Below, in pieces: positions 9,499 through 21,200 of a DNA stretch of 64,000 nucleotides. Both the position numbers and the translations under genes were made by a program. This stretch comes from Vanrija pseudolonga (Eukaryota > Basidiomycota > Tremellomycetes > Trichosporonales > Trichosporonaceae). The DNA is taken from the NCBI RefSeq assembly GCF_020906515.1, contig NC_085851.1, positions 1,488,001-1,552,000 of the forward strand, in the 5' to 3' direction. The notes beneath the pieces are model-generated. The model was given only the letters and a program-made list of their open reading frames with translations, ran no database searches and was not told the origin of the DNA. Within the stretch, counting starts at the first letter, position 1. Every line of letters begins with the position of its first letter.

Positions 9499-12324
9499 AT
9501 GCCAGCAAAAGCCCATTTAGAAAAATCATTCCCAGCAAGGCCACCAAGGTCACGCCCAGCATCAGGCATCGCCGCCACCGGCAACACGGCGTCGGCGTCC
9601 GAAGCTTCGACCCCAACACCTGCCAGCGGAACCGGCAGCGGAGTTCGCCTCGGCCTCGCCGTGTCGCCTTCCGAGGCTTCGCCGCTTGGTGTAGCGCGCC
9701 CAGCTGCACCAAGTCGTGTCAAGAAGCGCATCTCAGCTACCCCGACGCCGCGCGCATCGCCATCGCACGCCTCGCTGCAGTCGCTCAGCCAGGAGAGCCG
9801 TGCGGCCACGCCCGAGCGGTACACAGGAACCATTACCGACCGGACTGACGACGAGCTGGGTCTTGCCAGTCGCCAGGCGCTCCAGGACGCCCTCCGTCGC
9901 GAGTGGCTGGACCGCGAGAAGGTGGGCTAGCAGCTGGTGCCAGAAGAGAGATTTGGGCGGGCGGCGCTAACACCACTACGCCCAGTTCATCGCACGGATC
10001 GACGAGCTCGACGCTATCCAGCAGACGCAGGAGGACAAGCTTGCTGACGGTGGGAAGGCTCTGGAGAGCACCCAGGGCAAGCTCGAATCTGCCCTCAATG
10101 AGCAGCAGGTGCTCGAAGCCGAGCTCGAGGCCGCCAACGACCTCATCGACAGGCTAAGACATTCCAGCAGCGAGGCTGAGCGCCAGCTCAGACAGTCTCA
10201 GCGGAGGTATGCCGACCAGGTAAGGAGGCTCTCACGCACAAACCCACCATTGCTTCCCTTTGCTTACTCGCTTGCAGGAAAAGGCTTTCGAGGCTGAGCG
10301 TTCGGTCCACCTGGCCGAGCAGCAACACTTGCACCAGCGAATCAAGTCGCTTTCTGCCGAGAGGTCCGCTCGGCCCAACACCGACGACGCACATGCCGCG
10401 TTGCAGGAGGAGCTTGTGACTATTACGGCGTCGCACCAGACCCTGGTTCAGCAGCTAACGACGCTTGCCGATGAGCTTCACGAGATCAAGGCCGATAACT
10501 CCAAGCTTTTGGAAGAGAATGAGAGCTGGCAATTATTGATCGAGGAGCGGACCCTCGCTGGCACGATGCGCGGCGGCCTGCTCCCTGCTACGACCGAGGG
10601 CGCGAATGGCGGCGCGTCTAACGGCGTGACTGCCCCATCGTCGATTCGCGTCAAGGAGCCCAACGCTCTCGAGACTTTGGAGGAGCAGCTCGAGATGGAC
10701 GAGCTGCACTCGGAGCTCGAGCAGCAGCAGTCCATCTTTGACGAGAGTGACCGCGTGCTCACTGCCGAGCTGCAGAGAGTGTCGTCTGGCGGCTCGTTCC
10801 TGTCGGCCTCGCCGAACAACGGCGGCATGAGCGGCTCGCTGGCCCACGAGCTGGGTTCGATTCCCTCGTTCGCCGAGCTCGACACGCTCAGAACCGAGAA
10901 CAAGACGCTCAAGGAGTCGAACAAGGCGCTCGCGTTGTACTGCTCCAAGGTGGGTAGTTGTTTTTGGAGCTGCGCTAACCCGCCAGATTCTGGACCGCAT
11001 TCTCGCGTCCGAGGGCTACGAGCACGTCCTTTCGACCGACTACCGCACGCGCCGTGGACTGCGTCCTTCGTCCACCAGCAGCAAGGCCAAGTTCAACATT
11101 GAGGAGCTGGCAAAGACGATGGAGACCAGCGGACCTCCCCCCGTTCCCGAGTTGCCCCCGAGACCCGCGCCTGTGGCTCCCGCTGCTTCCAAGCCTCGCC
11201 CGCAGAGCATGCTTCTTCCGAGGTCCAATTCGAGCAACAACGTGAACGCCAGGTCGGCCGGCGATGTTAGCCCCCCGAAGAAGGACGATGACAAGAGGGT
11301 ATGTTTAGCACGCGCCTTGACCTGCCGCTGACAACCCCAGGCCCGTCGCGGCTTCTCGATCGACTTCCGCTCGCTGGGCTTCGGCCAAGCTGAGAAGCCT
11401 GAGCCCAAGCCCGTCCTCAAGCCTCTGCAGCTTGCTTCGCGTGCGGCGCCAGCTGCGCACCGCGACCCCGGACCACGCTCCTCTACCTCTTCCATGCCTC
11501 CGCCGCCCCTCCCTAGCCCCTCTGTTGGCGTCGCGCGCAAGCTGGACCAGACTGAGGAGGACGAGGACGACCTCAAGGAGCGCCACCGGATGCAGGCGGC
11601 TCTCAAGCTCATGGGGATCGACCCCAACGCCAACAATGGCACCATCCCGCCACCTCCGAGTCAGGTGCTGGCCGACAACGCCAGCGCCAAGGACATCGAT
11701 GCGGCTACCCCGTCCTCCTCTGGGGCGGGGTCGTGGTTTTCCCGTCGCTTGTCCCGCCAACCCACCTCCGCCACCACTCCAGCTTCTGCTCAGAATGCTT
11801 CAGCCTCCGAGTCCCCCGCCGTACCATCCGACCGGTCGGAGCGCGGCCGCAGCACGCCACTCGCGCGTCTCTCGGTCGTCCTCTCCGCCAATGATGTTGC
11901 CGCCATCACAGGCGGTCTTCAGCTGAGCGACGTCCACCCGGACATGGACGACGGCGAGGCAGCTGCCGCCGCGCTCCGCGCATACGATGCGCGTGAGCGT
12001 GAGCAGGCGCGTCTGCTTGCCGAGGGCAAGTCGCAAGCGGCCTACACTTCGCCATCCAAGGTGCTCCGCCCAAGTGTGGCGCGTTCCAACAGCACGGTCA
12101 GCACTGGCAGCAGTGACATTGGTGGAACCGTCGCACGCAACTGGTACAACGGCGACGCACGCAACTCGTACAGCAGCGAGCCGCGCAACTCGTACACCGC
12201 CGACTTGGCGCAGCGCAACTCGTACACCAACGGTGGCAGCAAGCACCAGCCTCGTGCCAGCGTGAGCACGCTGTGGAGCATGGGCTCGTCGACAAACGAC
12301 GCGGAGCACCTGATCGAGGCGTAG
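9499..12324 (+). CDS. Long coiled-coil protein of unknown function
   Basis: Five exons (9499-9921, 9986-10219, 10278-10949, 10987-11298, 11341-12324) join in phase 0 to encode 874 aa. Residues 1-130 are Ser/Pro/Ala-rich and probably disordered. From about 130 to 440 the protein is a heptad-rich coiled coil (many Glu/Gln/Leu, for example LESALNEQQVLEAELEAAND). A short conserved-looking helix around the exon 3/4 junction (ALYCSKILDRILASEGYEHVL) follows. The C-terminal half is low complexity with proline stretches and repeated RNSY motifs near 12150-12230. It resembles the large fungal coiled-coil scaffold proteins often annotated only as M-protein-like; I cannot assign a role. The start is the first ATG downstream of an ACAAC-rich leader. 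Confidence 0.8.
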
Positions 12325-12515
12325 TGCCGTGGCGCTGCGCTGTGTATAACAGAGACGACGAGAGACGACACGGGGGAGACTCTTACCTTACGAACGGAAC
12401 GAAACGACTCGGCGCATGTGCCACAGCTATAGAATGCATTTCTGTCATGTGTACACAGTAAGGTGGGGGTATGGGGAGATGCGGGGTATGCGTTGTGCGT
12501 CGTCTGGGCCGCCTG

Positions 12516-13453
12516 CTAGACACTCCTGAAGCGCTGGTAGTAGCCCTTGCACTTTTCTTCAATCGTCTCCTGGTACGTCTCTGGCAGGGTGCCGACGATG
12601 CGGGCGGGGTTGCCGCCCCAGATGGTCATGGAGGGGACGACTGTGCCGTCGGGGAGCACGGCGTCGGGGAGGATGAGGGCGAGGTCTTTGATGATGACGA
12701 ATTTGCCCTGGGCGTGGTGTCAGCGAGCGCAGTGAGCTGGCGGTGGCACGACGAGGGAGGCGAGCCAGCGGGCCTCGTCCCCTCCGTCCGTCGCGGCACT
12801 CGCTCCGCGAGCGCCAACTCACCACAACGGCCCTGGCGCCAATCTCAACCCCATGCCCAATACTCGCCGCCTCAACGATCGCGTCGGGCCCGATATGCAC
12901 ATAGTCGGCCACGCGGACGGGGTAGAACGTGAAGGCGCCCTTGTAGATCTTGCCTGGCGGGCGGAGGACGACGCCCTCCGAGATGAGGCAGTACCGGCCC
13001 ATTGAGACGACGACGTGTTGGCCGGGCGCGGAGCGCCGGAGGTCGCCGCGGATTATGGCGCCTGCGGGCGTCGGCGAGCACGAGCGGAGCGAGTGCGAGT
13101 CGTCGCGAGCATGGTCGTGGGTCGGGCCAAAGGAGGCGAGAGATACGGACACGCCGAACATATCGGGGCCACGGCGACGCGGGTATGATGTCGAGACAGC
13201 AGAGAGCAGAATGTCAGCTCTACCGCACCACTCAGCACGCTCGCTGCGCTCGAATGCTTCGCACGCGCGCACTCACGCGTCTGGATAATGCTCTTGCCGC
13301 CTAACACGATATTCGTCGCGCCGAGTATCGTCGCCTTGCGGGACACCTTGTCTGGTCGTCGTCAGCTAGCACCTGCGCGCAGCACCCACTCCCAGTGTCC
13401 GTCTCGATGTATGTGCCCTTCTCAAAGGTGACGACGGGGTCGAACGCGCCCAT
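12516..13453 (-). CDS. DCTN5: Dynactin pointed-end subunit p25 (DCTN5-like)
   Basis: Four exons (13453-13390, 13351-13277, 13061-12823, 12707-12516) encode 189 aa, the normal size for p25. The protein is a left-handed parallel beta helix made of hexapeptide repeats. It lines up with animal DCTN5 in order: an N-terminal YIET.TGNKVSRKATILG segment, NIVLGGKSIIQ, AIIRGDLR, the GRYCLISEGVVLRPP turn, YKGAFTFYPVRVADYVHIG, and the C-terminal VVPSMTIWGGNPARIVGTLPE. In other fungi p25 is part of the dynactin pointed-end complex that links dynein to early endosomes. The second intron is 215 nt, long for this window. The last exon converges on the coiled-coil gene 190 bp away. Confidence 0.88.
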
Positions 13454-13660
13454 GGTGGGCGGTGGTGGTGGGTGGACTATGCAAAAGGCAGGAGGCGAGC
13501 GACGCGCAACAACAAACCTCGGCCGTGCCAGTGTCGGTTGAGGTGGCCTGACGCTGCGCGGTGGAGGCCTCGCGTGGCGTGTCCGTGCCTTGGCCTTCGC
13601 GACAAGACCACATCATCATCCGCCCGCCGCCAAGATTGTTCACATCACACACTCCACACC

Positions 13661-16399
13661 ATGTCTCGACGGGGCAGCGCAGAGTCCGCGGGGCAAGTGG
13701 ACGCCGTGAGCGCGGCGATGGAGCGCCTCGGGGCAGACTTTGGCGACTGTGAGTGGGCGCTGCAGCTGGTGCACGAGACAACACAACCCCACGCTGACCG
13801 ACCGCGCAGCAACCGCCCTCCAGCACCACCGCCAGATCCACGCGCGCCTCCAGCTCGAGATCCTCGATGTGCGCGAGGAGGTCGCGCGGATCAAGGGCGA
13901 GCTGAGGCGCGATGCTGGCCCCGCGCGGATGGGGCATATCCAGAAGCAGATTGGGGTGGGTCGGCGTCCGTTGGTGGGGGGCTGTTGCTCGTCGGAGTAC
14001 TCTGGCCCTCGCCGCGTAGTTGTGCTCGATGTTGTGCTGACGCTCCCGCAGCACCTCATGACCCAGATCAATGCCATCCGCGAAAAGGCCGCCGAGGCCG
14101 AGGCCATCGTCAAGGCCATCACGTCGGATATCCAGCGGCTGGACATTGCGAAGCGCAACCTCACGCGCACGATGCAGACGATTGAGCGGTGGAGCATGCT
14201 GAGTGGGTCGGTGTGCCTCTGCTTTTCGCTGACTCCCGCAGAAAACGCACACCAGCAGCTGCGCGCGCTGATTCCGACCAAGCGGTACAAGGACATGGCG
14301 AGTGCGCTGGCGGCGGTCGTCCAGCTGCTCGATCCCCTGCGGCCGTTGACCACCGTCGTCGAGGTGGCCGCAGTGTTCAAGGCCGCCGAGGCAGACCGCA
14401 AGGTCGTGCAGGAGAAGGTCAACGTCGAGATGGAGGCCTTCTTCCGCAACGACCCCAACCACCCGCCCGACCTGCGCGTGGTCGCCGAGTCGTGCCTCGT
14501 CGTCGACGTCCTCGGCGCAGACTACAAGATGCACATTATCGAGCGGTACATCCAGCTCCAGCTCGCCGAGTACCGCCGCATCTTCCGCAGCACCGACGAG
14601 GCGGGCCAGCTGGATAACGTGCCACGGCGGTACGCGTGGTTCCGCCGCGTGCTCAAGCACCATGACGAGGAGCACGCGGCCCTCTTCCCCGCCAGCTGGG
14701 AGGTCACGCGGCTGCTCGTCGCTGGGTTTGCGGAGCAGACACGGGTCGACCTTGCGAATGTGCTCGGCAAGCAAGTGCCCCAGGTCGGCGTGCTACTTGA
14801 CGCACTGCAGGCGACGCTGGACTTTGAGGGGGTATTGGCGCGCAGGTTCAACAAGCCGGTGAGTTGGCCAGGGAGGCCAAGCTAACGAGCCAGTTTGAAG
14901 ACATCACCGTCGGTGGGCTCAACTCACTCGGTGCGCCAACGACAAAGTGGACCATCTCGTCCATCTTCGACTCGCACTTTGGCATCTATGTCGACGCGCA
15001 GGACCGCGCCATTGCAGACATGCTGAGCCAGTACCGCGGGGCCAAGAGCCGCACCTCCATGGACGGGACGCTCAACGAGACGGATGCGGCCGCGGCCATC
15101 ATCCTGCCAAGCTCGACTGAGCTGTTCTACGTCTATGGGCAAACCCTCGAGCAGTGTGCCAAGTACACGCGCGGCGAGCCGCTGTTGAAGCTCGCCAAGG
15201 TGTTTGGCAAGTGGCTCAAGGTGTATTGTGGTGAGTGCGGCGGGGCGCCGAGGTTGTTTAAGTTTCGCTGACCTCGCCAGACGACGTCCTCCTCGTCGGG
15301 CTCAAGAAGCCCGAGGGCCACCTCGTCAGACGGTCACTTGAGGGTCGCGGGCCGCAGCTCCAGGAGACGAAGAACGCGTGCATGGTGCTCAACACTGCCG
15401 AGTACTGCCTCAACACATCGTTGCAGCTTGAAGACCGACTGAAGGACAAGGTCAAGGACGAGCTGAAAGACTCCATCTCGTTCCAGGACGAGCGCGACGC
15501 GTTCACTGGCGCCATGTCGCAGTGCGTCACGACCATCCTCCGCGAGCTCGAGCAGTCGTGCGAGCCAGCCTTCGCCGCCATCCTCAAGACGCCATGGCGT
15601 GACCTCGAGAACGTGTCGGGCCGGTCAGCGTACGTCGTCGACCTGGTAGGCAGCATCAAGGAGGTGGCCGAGTGTGTGCGCTCGCGCATCGAGTCAAAGA
15701 AGTACATTCGTAACTTTGCCGACAAGGCCGTCGGGCTCGTCATCGCACGCTTCACACAAGCTGTGGTCAAGTCGCGCCCGCTGAAGAAGATTGGCGCCGA
15801 GCAGATCCTCCTCGACGTGCAGGCCGTCAAGGCCTGCCTCCTCGACCTGCCCGAACCACACCCCGAAAACGCGACCAACTCGTACGTCAAGTACGTGACC
15901 AAGAGCACGGGCCAGCTCGAGACCATGCTCAAGGTCATCCTCGCGCCCGATGACCCGCCAGAGGGTTTCGTGCAGAACTACTGCCTGTTGATTGGGGACC
16001 GGAGCTTTACAAACTTCCAGAAGGTGAGCTATCCGTGTGGGTACGAGCTGACAACAGATCCTCGACATCAAGGGCACAGCACGTTCCGACCAGCAGAAAC
16101 TCCTCGACATCTTCCTCTCCGTCACCTCCACCAACGACGACCTCGCCGACACGTCCTTCCTCACCGCGCTCGACATGGACCCCGGCGCTGAAAACTCGGC
16201 CAAGCTCCAGTCACCCGCCACGAGCCATGTCAGCGGGCTGTTCTCGCCCACGGGCAGTGGACCGCCCACTGGCGTCCTGCCTGCGCTGTTACGCGCCGAG
16301 CCGTACTCGCCTGACGGACGGGCCGACACGCCCAAGACGTTCGGCGACTTTAGGCGCCTGGTTCAGTTTGCCACACGGCGCGAGGGCTACATGTCATAG
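13661..16399 (+). CDS. VPS53: GARP complex subunit Vps53
   Basis: Seven exons (13661-13748, 13810-13955, 14052-14202, 14242-14858, 14894-15230, 15281-16023, 16058-16399) give 807 aa. Family features are clear: the coiled-coil N-terminus with ITSDIQRLDIAKRNLT, then ENAHQQLRALIPTKRYKDMA, CLVVDVLGADYKMHIIERYI, LDNVPRRYAWFRRVLKHHDEE, and LDFEGVLARRFNKP before the C-terminal tethering domain. Vps53 forms GARP with Vps51, Vps52 and Vps54 and tethers endosome-derived vesicles to the trans-Golgi network. The N-terminus is short: the usual INxLFPxExSL stretch is not visible ahead of the coiled coil, so an upstream exon cannot be excluded. The gene shares a 207-bp divergent promoter with the dynactin p25 gene. 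A (CAG)n microsatellite follows the stop. Confidence 0.88.
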
Positions 16400-16401
16400 T
16401 C

Positions 16402-16419
16402 ACAGCAGCAGCAGCAGTA
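16402..16419. repeat. (CAG)n microsatellite in a 3' UTR
   Basis: A run of CAG units begins three bases after the VPS53 stop codon, in the likely 3' UTR. Confidence 0.8.
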
Positions 16420-16596
16420 TAGATAGATGCACGACGACGTCGCATATGCAATGTCTGACTGGTGTCAGGGTATCACGGGGAGTACAAGGGGTATCTGTAC
16501 AGGTGGCACTGGGCATCCCCTGGAGGCTCAGGCGAGGGAGTGGGGGTTGTACAGCGAGTTCCTATGTGGTAGGCCACAGAGATGCGGAGGGCGCGA

Positions 16597-17702
16597 TTAG
16601 TATGGCTTTTCTCCACTCAGGAGCTGGGCCGCGGGGGTCGGCGACGGCGGCTTGGTCGTCTCCCCTGGTGGGCGGGTGCGGCCAGACGAGAAGCCGTACA
16701 AGTAGTTCTTGTAGTAGTTGTCGTCGAGCTCGTTGTTGAAGTACGTCTGGCGTATCCTGAAGAAGACGGCCGCCGTGAGGAGAGAGTCGGACCCGGCCTG
16801 GTGCTGGGGGCCTATCCGCTGGACCTGGGGGTTAGCTCTATCTGATGCGGAAAACCCACTCCAAGAGACTCGGCAATCTCCTGCAAACCGCCCCTCAGCG
16901 TCTTTACAGAGCGCACAACGTGCTTGATGTCGTAGATGCAAGGGAACCAGATGAACAGGAGGCGGAAAAAGTCGTTCTCCGTCGCTGGGAGCGGCTCGCA
17001 CGTCAGGATGCGCAGGAGGTAGCCAAAGTCGTAGCCGCTGGGGGTTAGCATGTCTCTTCTATGTGCAACCCACGAGTGGAACGAGACCCATTTGACGTTG
17101 GGGAACAGCACGAGTCCAGAGGTCACGAGCAGCTCGCCAAAGTACTCGACGTCGATGCCGTCCTCCTCGTTGCGCTTGAAGTCGATTCCCGAGTTTTTGA
17201 GCAGGTCAATCGACTCGGGCGCGTACATGTCGTCGCTGGAGGGTTAGCTCGAGCTCCTCACCGCCTAAGCTCACTTCAAGTTGAACTGGAAGTTGAACTG
17301 CCAGGTCATGCCCTCGGGGCTGTGGCCGTCCTCGTCGCATAGCGTCACGCCCAGCTGGATAATCTTGAGCATGTCGACGTTACACCGCATCGTCTGGTAG
17401 TGGTAGTCTGAGCCCGTCTTGAAGCTGCCGATCGGTCGCGCGACGATGCCTGGAAACTCGGTGTCCTGTGATGTGAGCGGGCAGGCAGGACCAAAGGGGC
17501 CAAAACGAACGCACCATCGAGACGAAGGGGTACTGGTCGATGGCGGCGCGGAGGGCGGCAAACTCCTGCTCGAGGTTGTCTGCCCATACCTGATGTTGTC
17601 AGCCGAGGAAGGGGGGACATGGGAGGGATGGCTCCATTGCTCCTCGGCGCCGCTGCTTACCTCGTGGATGCCATAGTCTGATTGCCGCTGGAGGGATCCC
17701 AT
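16597..17702 (-). CDS. POP2: CCR4-NOT deadenylase subunit Caf1/Pop2 (CNOT7/8)
   Basis: Six exons (17702-17661, 17589-17515, 17465-17275, 17235-17074, 17037-16860, 16824-16597) encode 291 aa. The DEDDh nuclease residues are all present: Asp40 and Glu42 in DTEFPG, Asp160 in SGYDFGYLL, and His224 and Asp229 in PQHQAGSDSLLT. These positions are almost identical to human CNOT7. The enzyme removes mRNA poly(A) tails in the cytoplasm as part of CCR4-NOT. Length and motif order are complete; the last ~25 residues are a short proline-rich tail. It converges with VPS53 and is divergent from the myosin gene. Confidence 0.93.
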
Positions 17703-18237
17703 AGCGACGAGGGGTGTGGGGCCGGGAGGGGAGAGAAGAGGGAAGTGGGCGTGTTCTATATTCTTGATGGTGAGCACAAAGGTGGTTGATGGATTCCAAA
17801 GTGACAGCCCACTCTGGCTCTGGTCGTTGATCGATCGTCGGCAATTGACAATGGGTGGCCGTGACTTGACTGGGTGGTGCTCAATTTGCTTCCGTTACTG
17901 CCAACCAGCCAGCCAGGAGGCAAGGTGAGTGAGCAAGGCAAGGCACCGCACGCCCGCGGGCCCGCAGTGGTGCGCGCAACTGCACCGCACACTGTCAGCC
18001 TGTCTGGCTGTGCCAGTCCCACCATGACAGGGACGATGACGACCACCTTCGTTTCGTCCTTCCTCGGACCCCACACTGTGCAAGCAGCCAACATTGACGA
18101 CGACGTGCCGCACCTTCTTTTACCATCACACTAAAGATAAAACCCAGCGGACACGTCTACACCCCACAAGCACCCCCTTCTGTCCTTCTCTTGATCCCCC
18201 CCCTCACTAGTCACTCTACAGGCCAGATTGCGCAACA
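17703..18237. promoter_or_regulatory. Divergent promoter region between POP2 and MYO1
   Basis: A 535-bp non-coding interval between two start codons. The myosin side ends with a pyrimidine-rich leader (near 18100-18230). No further motif stands out. Confidence 0.4.
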
Positions 18238-21200
18238 ATGGTACGTCGTGGCCCTCCCTGTTGTTACAACTCGGCACGCCCGCAGGCGCACAGCCACAGA
18301 CCACCACCTCCTCCTCCTCCCCCACCCCAATCGCACACACGCTGACATCCAATCTACAGGCGGTGGGGAAGAAGGGCAAAAAGGTCGGCGGCCTGCTTTC
18401 GAGCAGCGGCGTGTCAAAGCCCTCCAAGGTCGCCAAGGTAGGTCGTAGCGGCATCACACTCGCGCTCACCATCTCTTCAGGCCGACTGGTCGGAAGGCTT
18501 TCAGAAGAAGAAGACGGCGGGCGTGCAGGATATGACGCTGCTGAGTACGATCACAAACGAGTCTATCAATGAGAACCTCAAGGCGCGGTTTCAGAACCAG
18601 GAGATCTATGTGGGTGTACTGCGGAGGGTCGGAGGGCAAGACTGACCAGCTCCAAGACCTACATCGCACATGTGCTTATCTCGGTCAACCCCTTCCGAGG
18701 TGAGTTGGACCTCTCATCAATATCAGAACTCATGGCTGACGCTCTCAGACCTCGGCATCTACACCGAGGCCATCCTCAACACGTACCGCGGCAAGAACCG
18801 CCTCGAGATGCCACCCCACGTCTTCGCCATTGCCGAGGCAGCCTATTACAAGATGACGACCGAGAAGGAGAACCAGTGTGTGATCATCTCGGGCGAGTCG
18901 GGTGCCGGCAAGACCGAGGCCGCCAAGCGCATCATGCAGTACATCGCCGCTGTGAGCGGTACCGAGAGCGGGTCGGGTATCGAGGGCATCAAGGAGATGG
19001 TGCTGGCTACCAACCCCCTTCTCGAAAGTTTCGGATGCGCGAAAACGCTGAGGAACGACAACTCTAGTCGACACGGAAAGTACCTCGAGATCATGTTCAA
19101 CGACCTCGGCCAGCCCGTCGGTGCCCAGATCACAAACTATCTCTTGGAAAAGGTTAGTAGGGTGAAGCCTGTGGTGGTGGTTGAGCTCTGCTGACGCTCC
19201 GCCAGAACCGTGTCGTCGGCCAGATTAAGAACGAGCGCGACTTCCACATCTTCTACCAGTTCACCAAGGGCGCTAGTGCCCAGCAGCGAGGTGAGTAGGC
19301 ATGGGAGGGGCTGCGGACTGCGCTAACTCTGTCCCAGAGGAGTTTGGCCTGCAAGGCCCTGACGCGTACGCCTACACCAAGAAGAGTGGATGTCAGGACG
19401 TTGCGAGCATCGACGATGTCGCCGACTTTAGGGAGACCCTGGTGAGTAGCTCATCCCGGTGACCGGAGCCCAGCTGACACTCCAGCGTGCCATGGACATC
19501 ATCGGTCTTACCCCCGACGAGCAAAACTCCATCTTCCGCGTCCTCGCCACAATCCTCTGGATCGGTAACGTCGAGTTTGTCGAGGGCGACGACGGCAACG
19601 CTACGATCGTCGACCCCGGCGTCGTCGACTTCGTCGCCTACCTCATGAACACCGACTCGGCCACCGTCTCGAAGGCGCTCCTCACCCGCATCATGGAGAC
19701 TCAGCGCGGCGGTCGTCGAGGTGAGCTAGAAACGCCATGGGACAGAGCTGACAGCCAGGATCCGTATACGAGGTTCCCCAGAACGTCCCACAAGCCTCGT
19801 CTGGTCGTGACGCTCTCGCCAAGGCTCTTTACAACAACCTCTTCGAGTGGATTGTCGGCCGCGTCAACGTGTCGATGAAGCCCCAGTCCCGGCACTCCTA
19901 CGTCATTGGTGTCCTTGATATCTACGGTTTCGAAATCTTCCAGGACAACAGCTTTGAGCAGCTCTGCATCAACTACGTCAACGAGAAGCTCCAGCAGATC
20001 TTTATCGAATTGACGCTCAAGGCCGAGCAGGAGGAGTACGTTCGCGAGCAGATCAAGTGGACGCCCATCAAGTTCTTCGACAATGCCGTCGTGTGTGACC
20101 TTATCGAGGGCAAGCGTCCTGCCGGTATCTTCTCCACCTTGAACGATGCCACTGCCACTGCCCACGCCGACCCCTCGGCTGCCGACAATGCATTCATGCA
20201 GCGCTCCAACATGCTGTCGTCCAACCCCAACTTTGAGCCCCGTGGCAACAAGTTCTTGATCAAGCACTACGCCGGCGACGTGCTCTACAACGTTCCTGGC
20301 ATGACCGACAAGAACAAGGACACGCTCAGCAAGGACATCCTGACCCTCATTGAGGGCGCCAAGGACCCCTTCCTTCACACTCTCTTCCCCGACAAGGTTG
20401 ACCACGACTCGAAGAAGCGTCCCCCAACTGCTGGTGACAAGATCAGGGTAGGTGCCAAGTACACGACATCACCTGACATTCACAGCAATCGGCCAACGAG
20501 CTTGTTACCAACCTCAAGCAGTGCCAGCCCCACTATATCCGTACCATCAAGCCGAACCAGAACCGGTCGCCCACCGAGTATGACGACAAGGCCATTCTCC
20601 ACCAGATCAAGTACCTTGGTCTGCAGGAGAACATTCGTGTCCGTCGTGCTGGTTTCGCGTACCGTGCGGACTTCCAGAAGATGGTGGAGCGATTCTACCT
20701 CCTCTCGCCGAGCACATCGTACGCAGGTGACTACATCTGGGACGGCGACGCGAGGTCGGGCTGTGAGCGCATTCTCACCGACGCCAAGATTGCCAAGGAC
20801 GAGTGGCAGATGGGTGTTACCAAGGCGTTCATCAAGAACCCCGAGACCCTCTTCTACCTTGAGGGCGAGCGTGATCGCTACTGGCACACCATGGCCAGCA
20901 GGATTCAGCGCGCATGGCGTGCGTACGTCCGTCGCAAGCACGAGGCTGCGACCAAGATCCAGCGTTTCTGGCGTGGTCAGAAGGACAACCTTGTGTTTGC
21001 GGCCAAGCGCGACTACGGCCACCAGGTGCTCGCTGGAAGGAAGGAGCGCCGCAGGTTCTCGCTCCTCGGCATGCGCAAGTTCATGGGCGACTACCTCGAC
21101 GTTGGTGGCCGTTCGCCTCAGGGCGAGCTCCTGCGCGGTGCCGCCGGCATCAGCGCGGCTGAGACTGTAGGCTTCAGCTCGCGTGGTGAGATCCTCGTTT

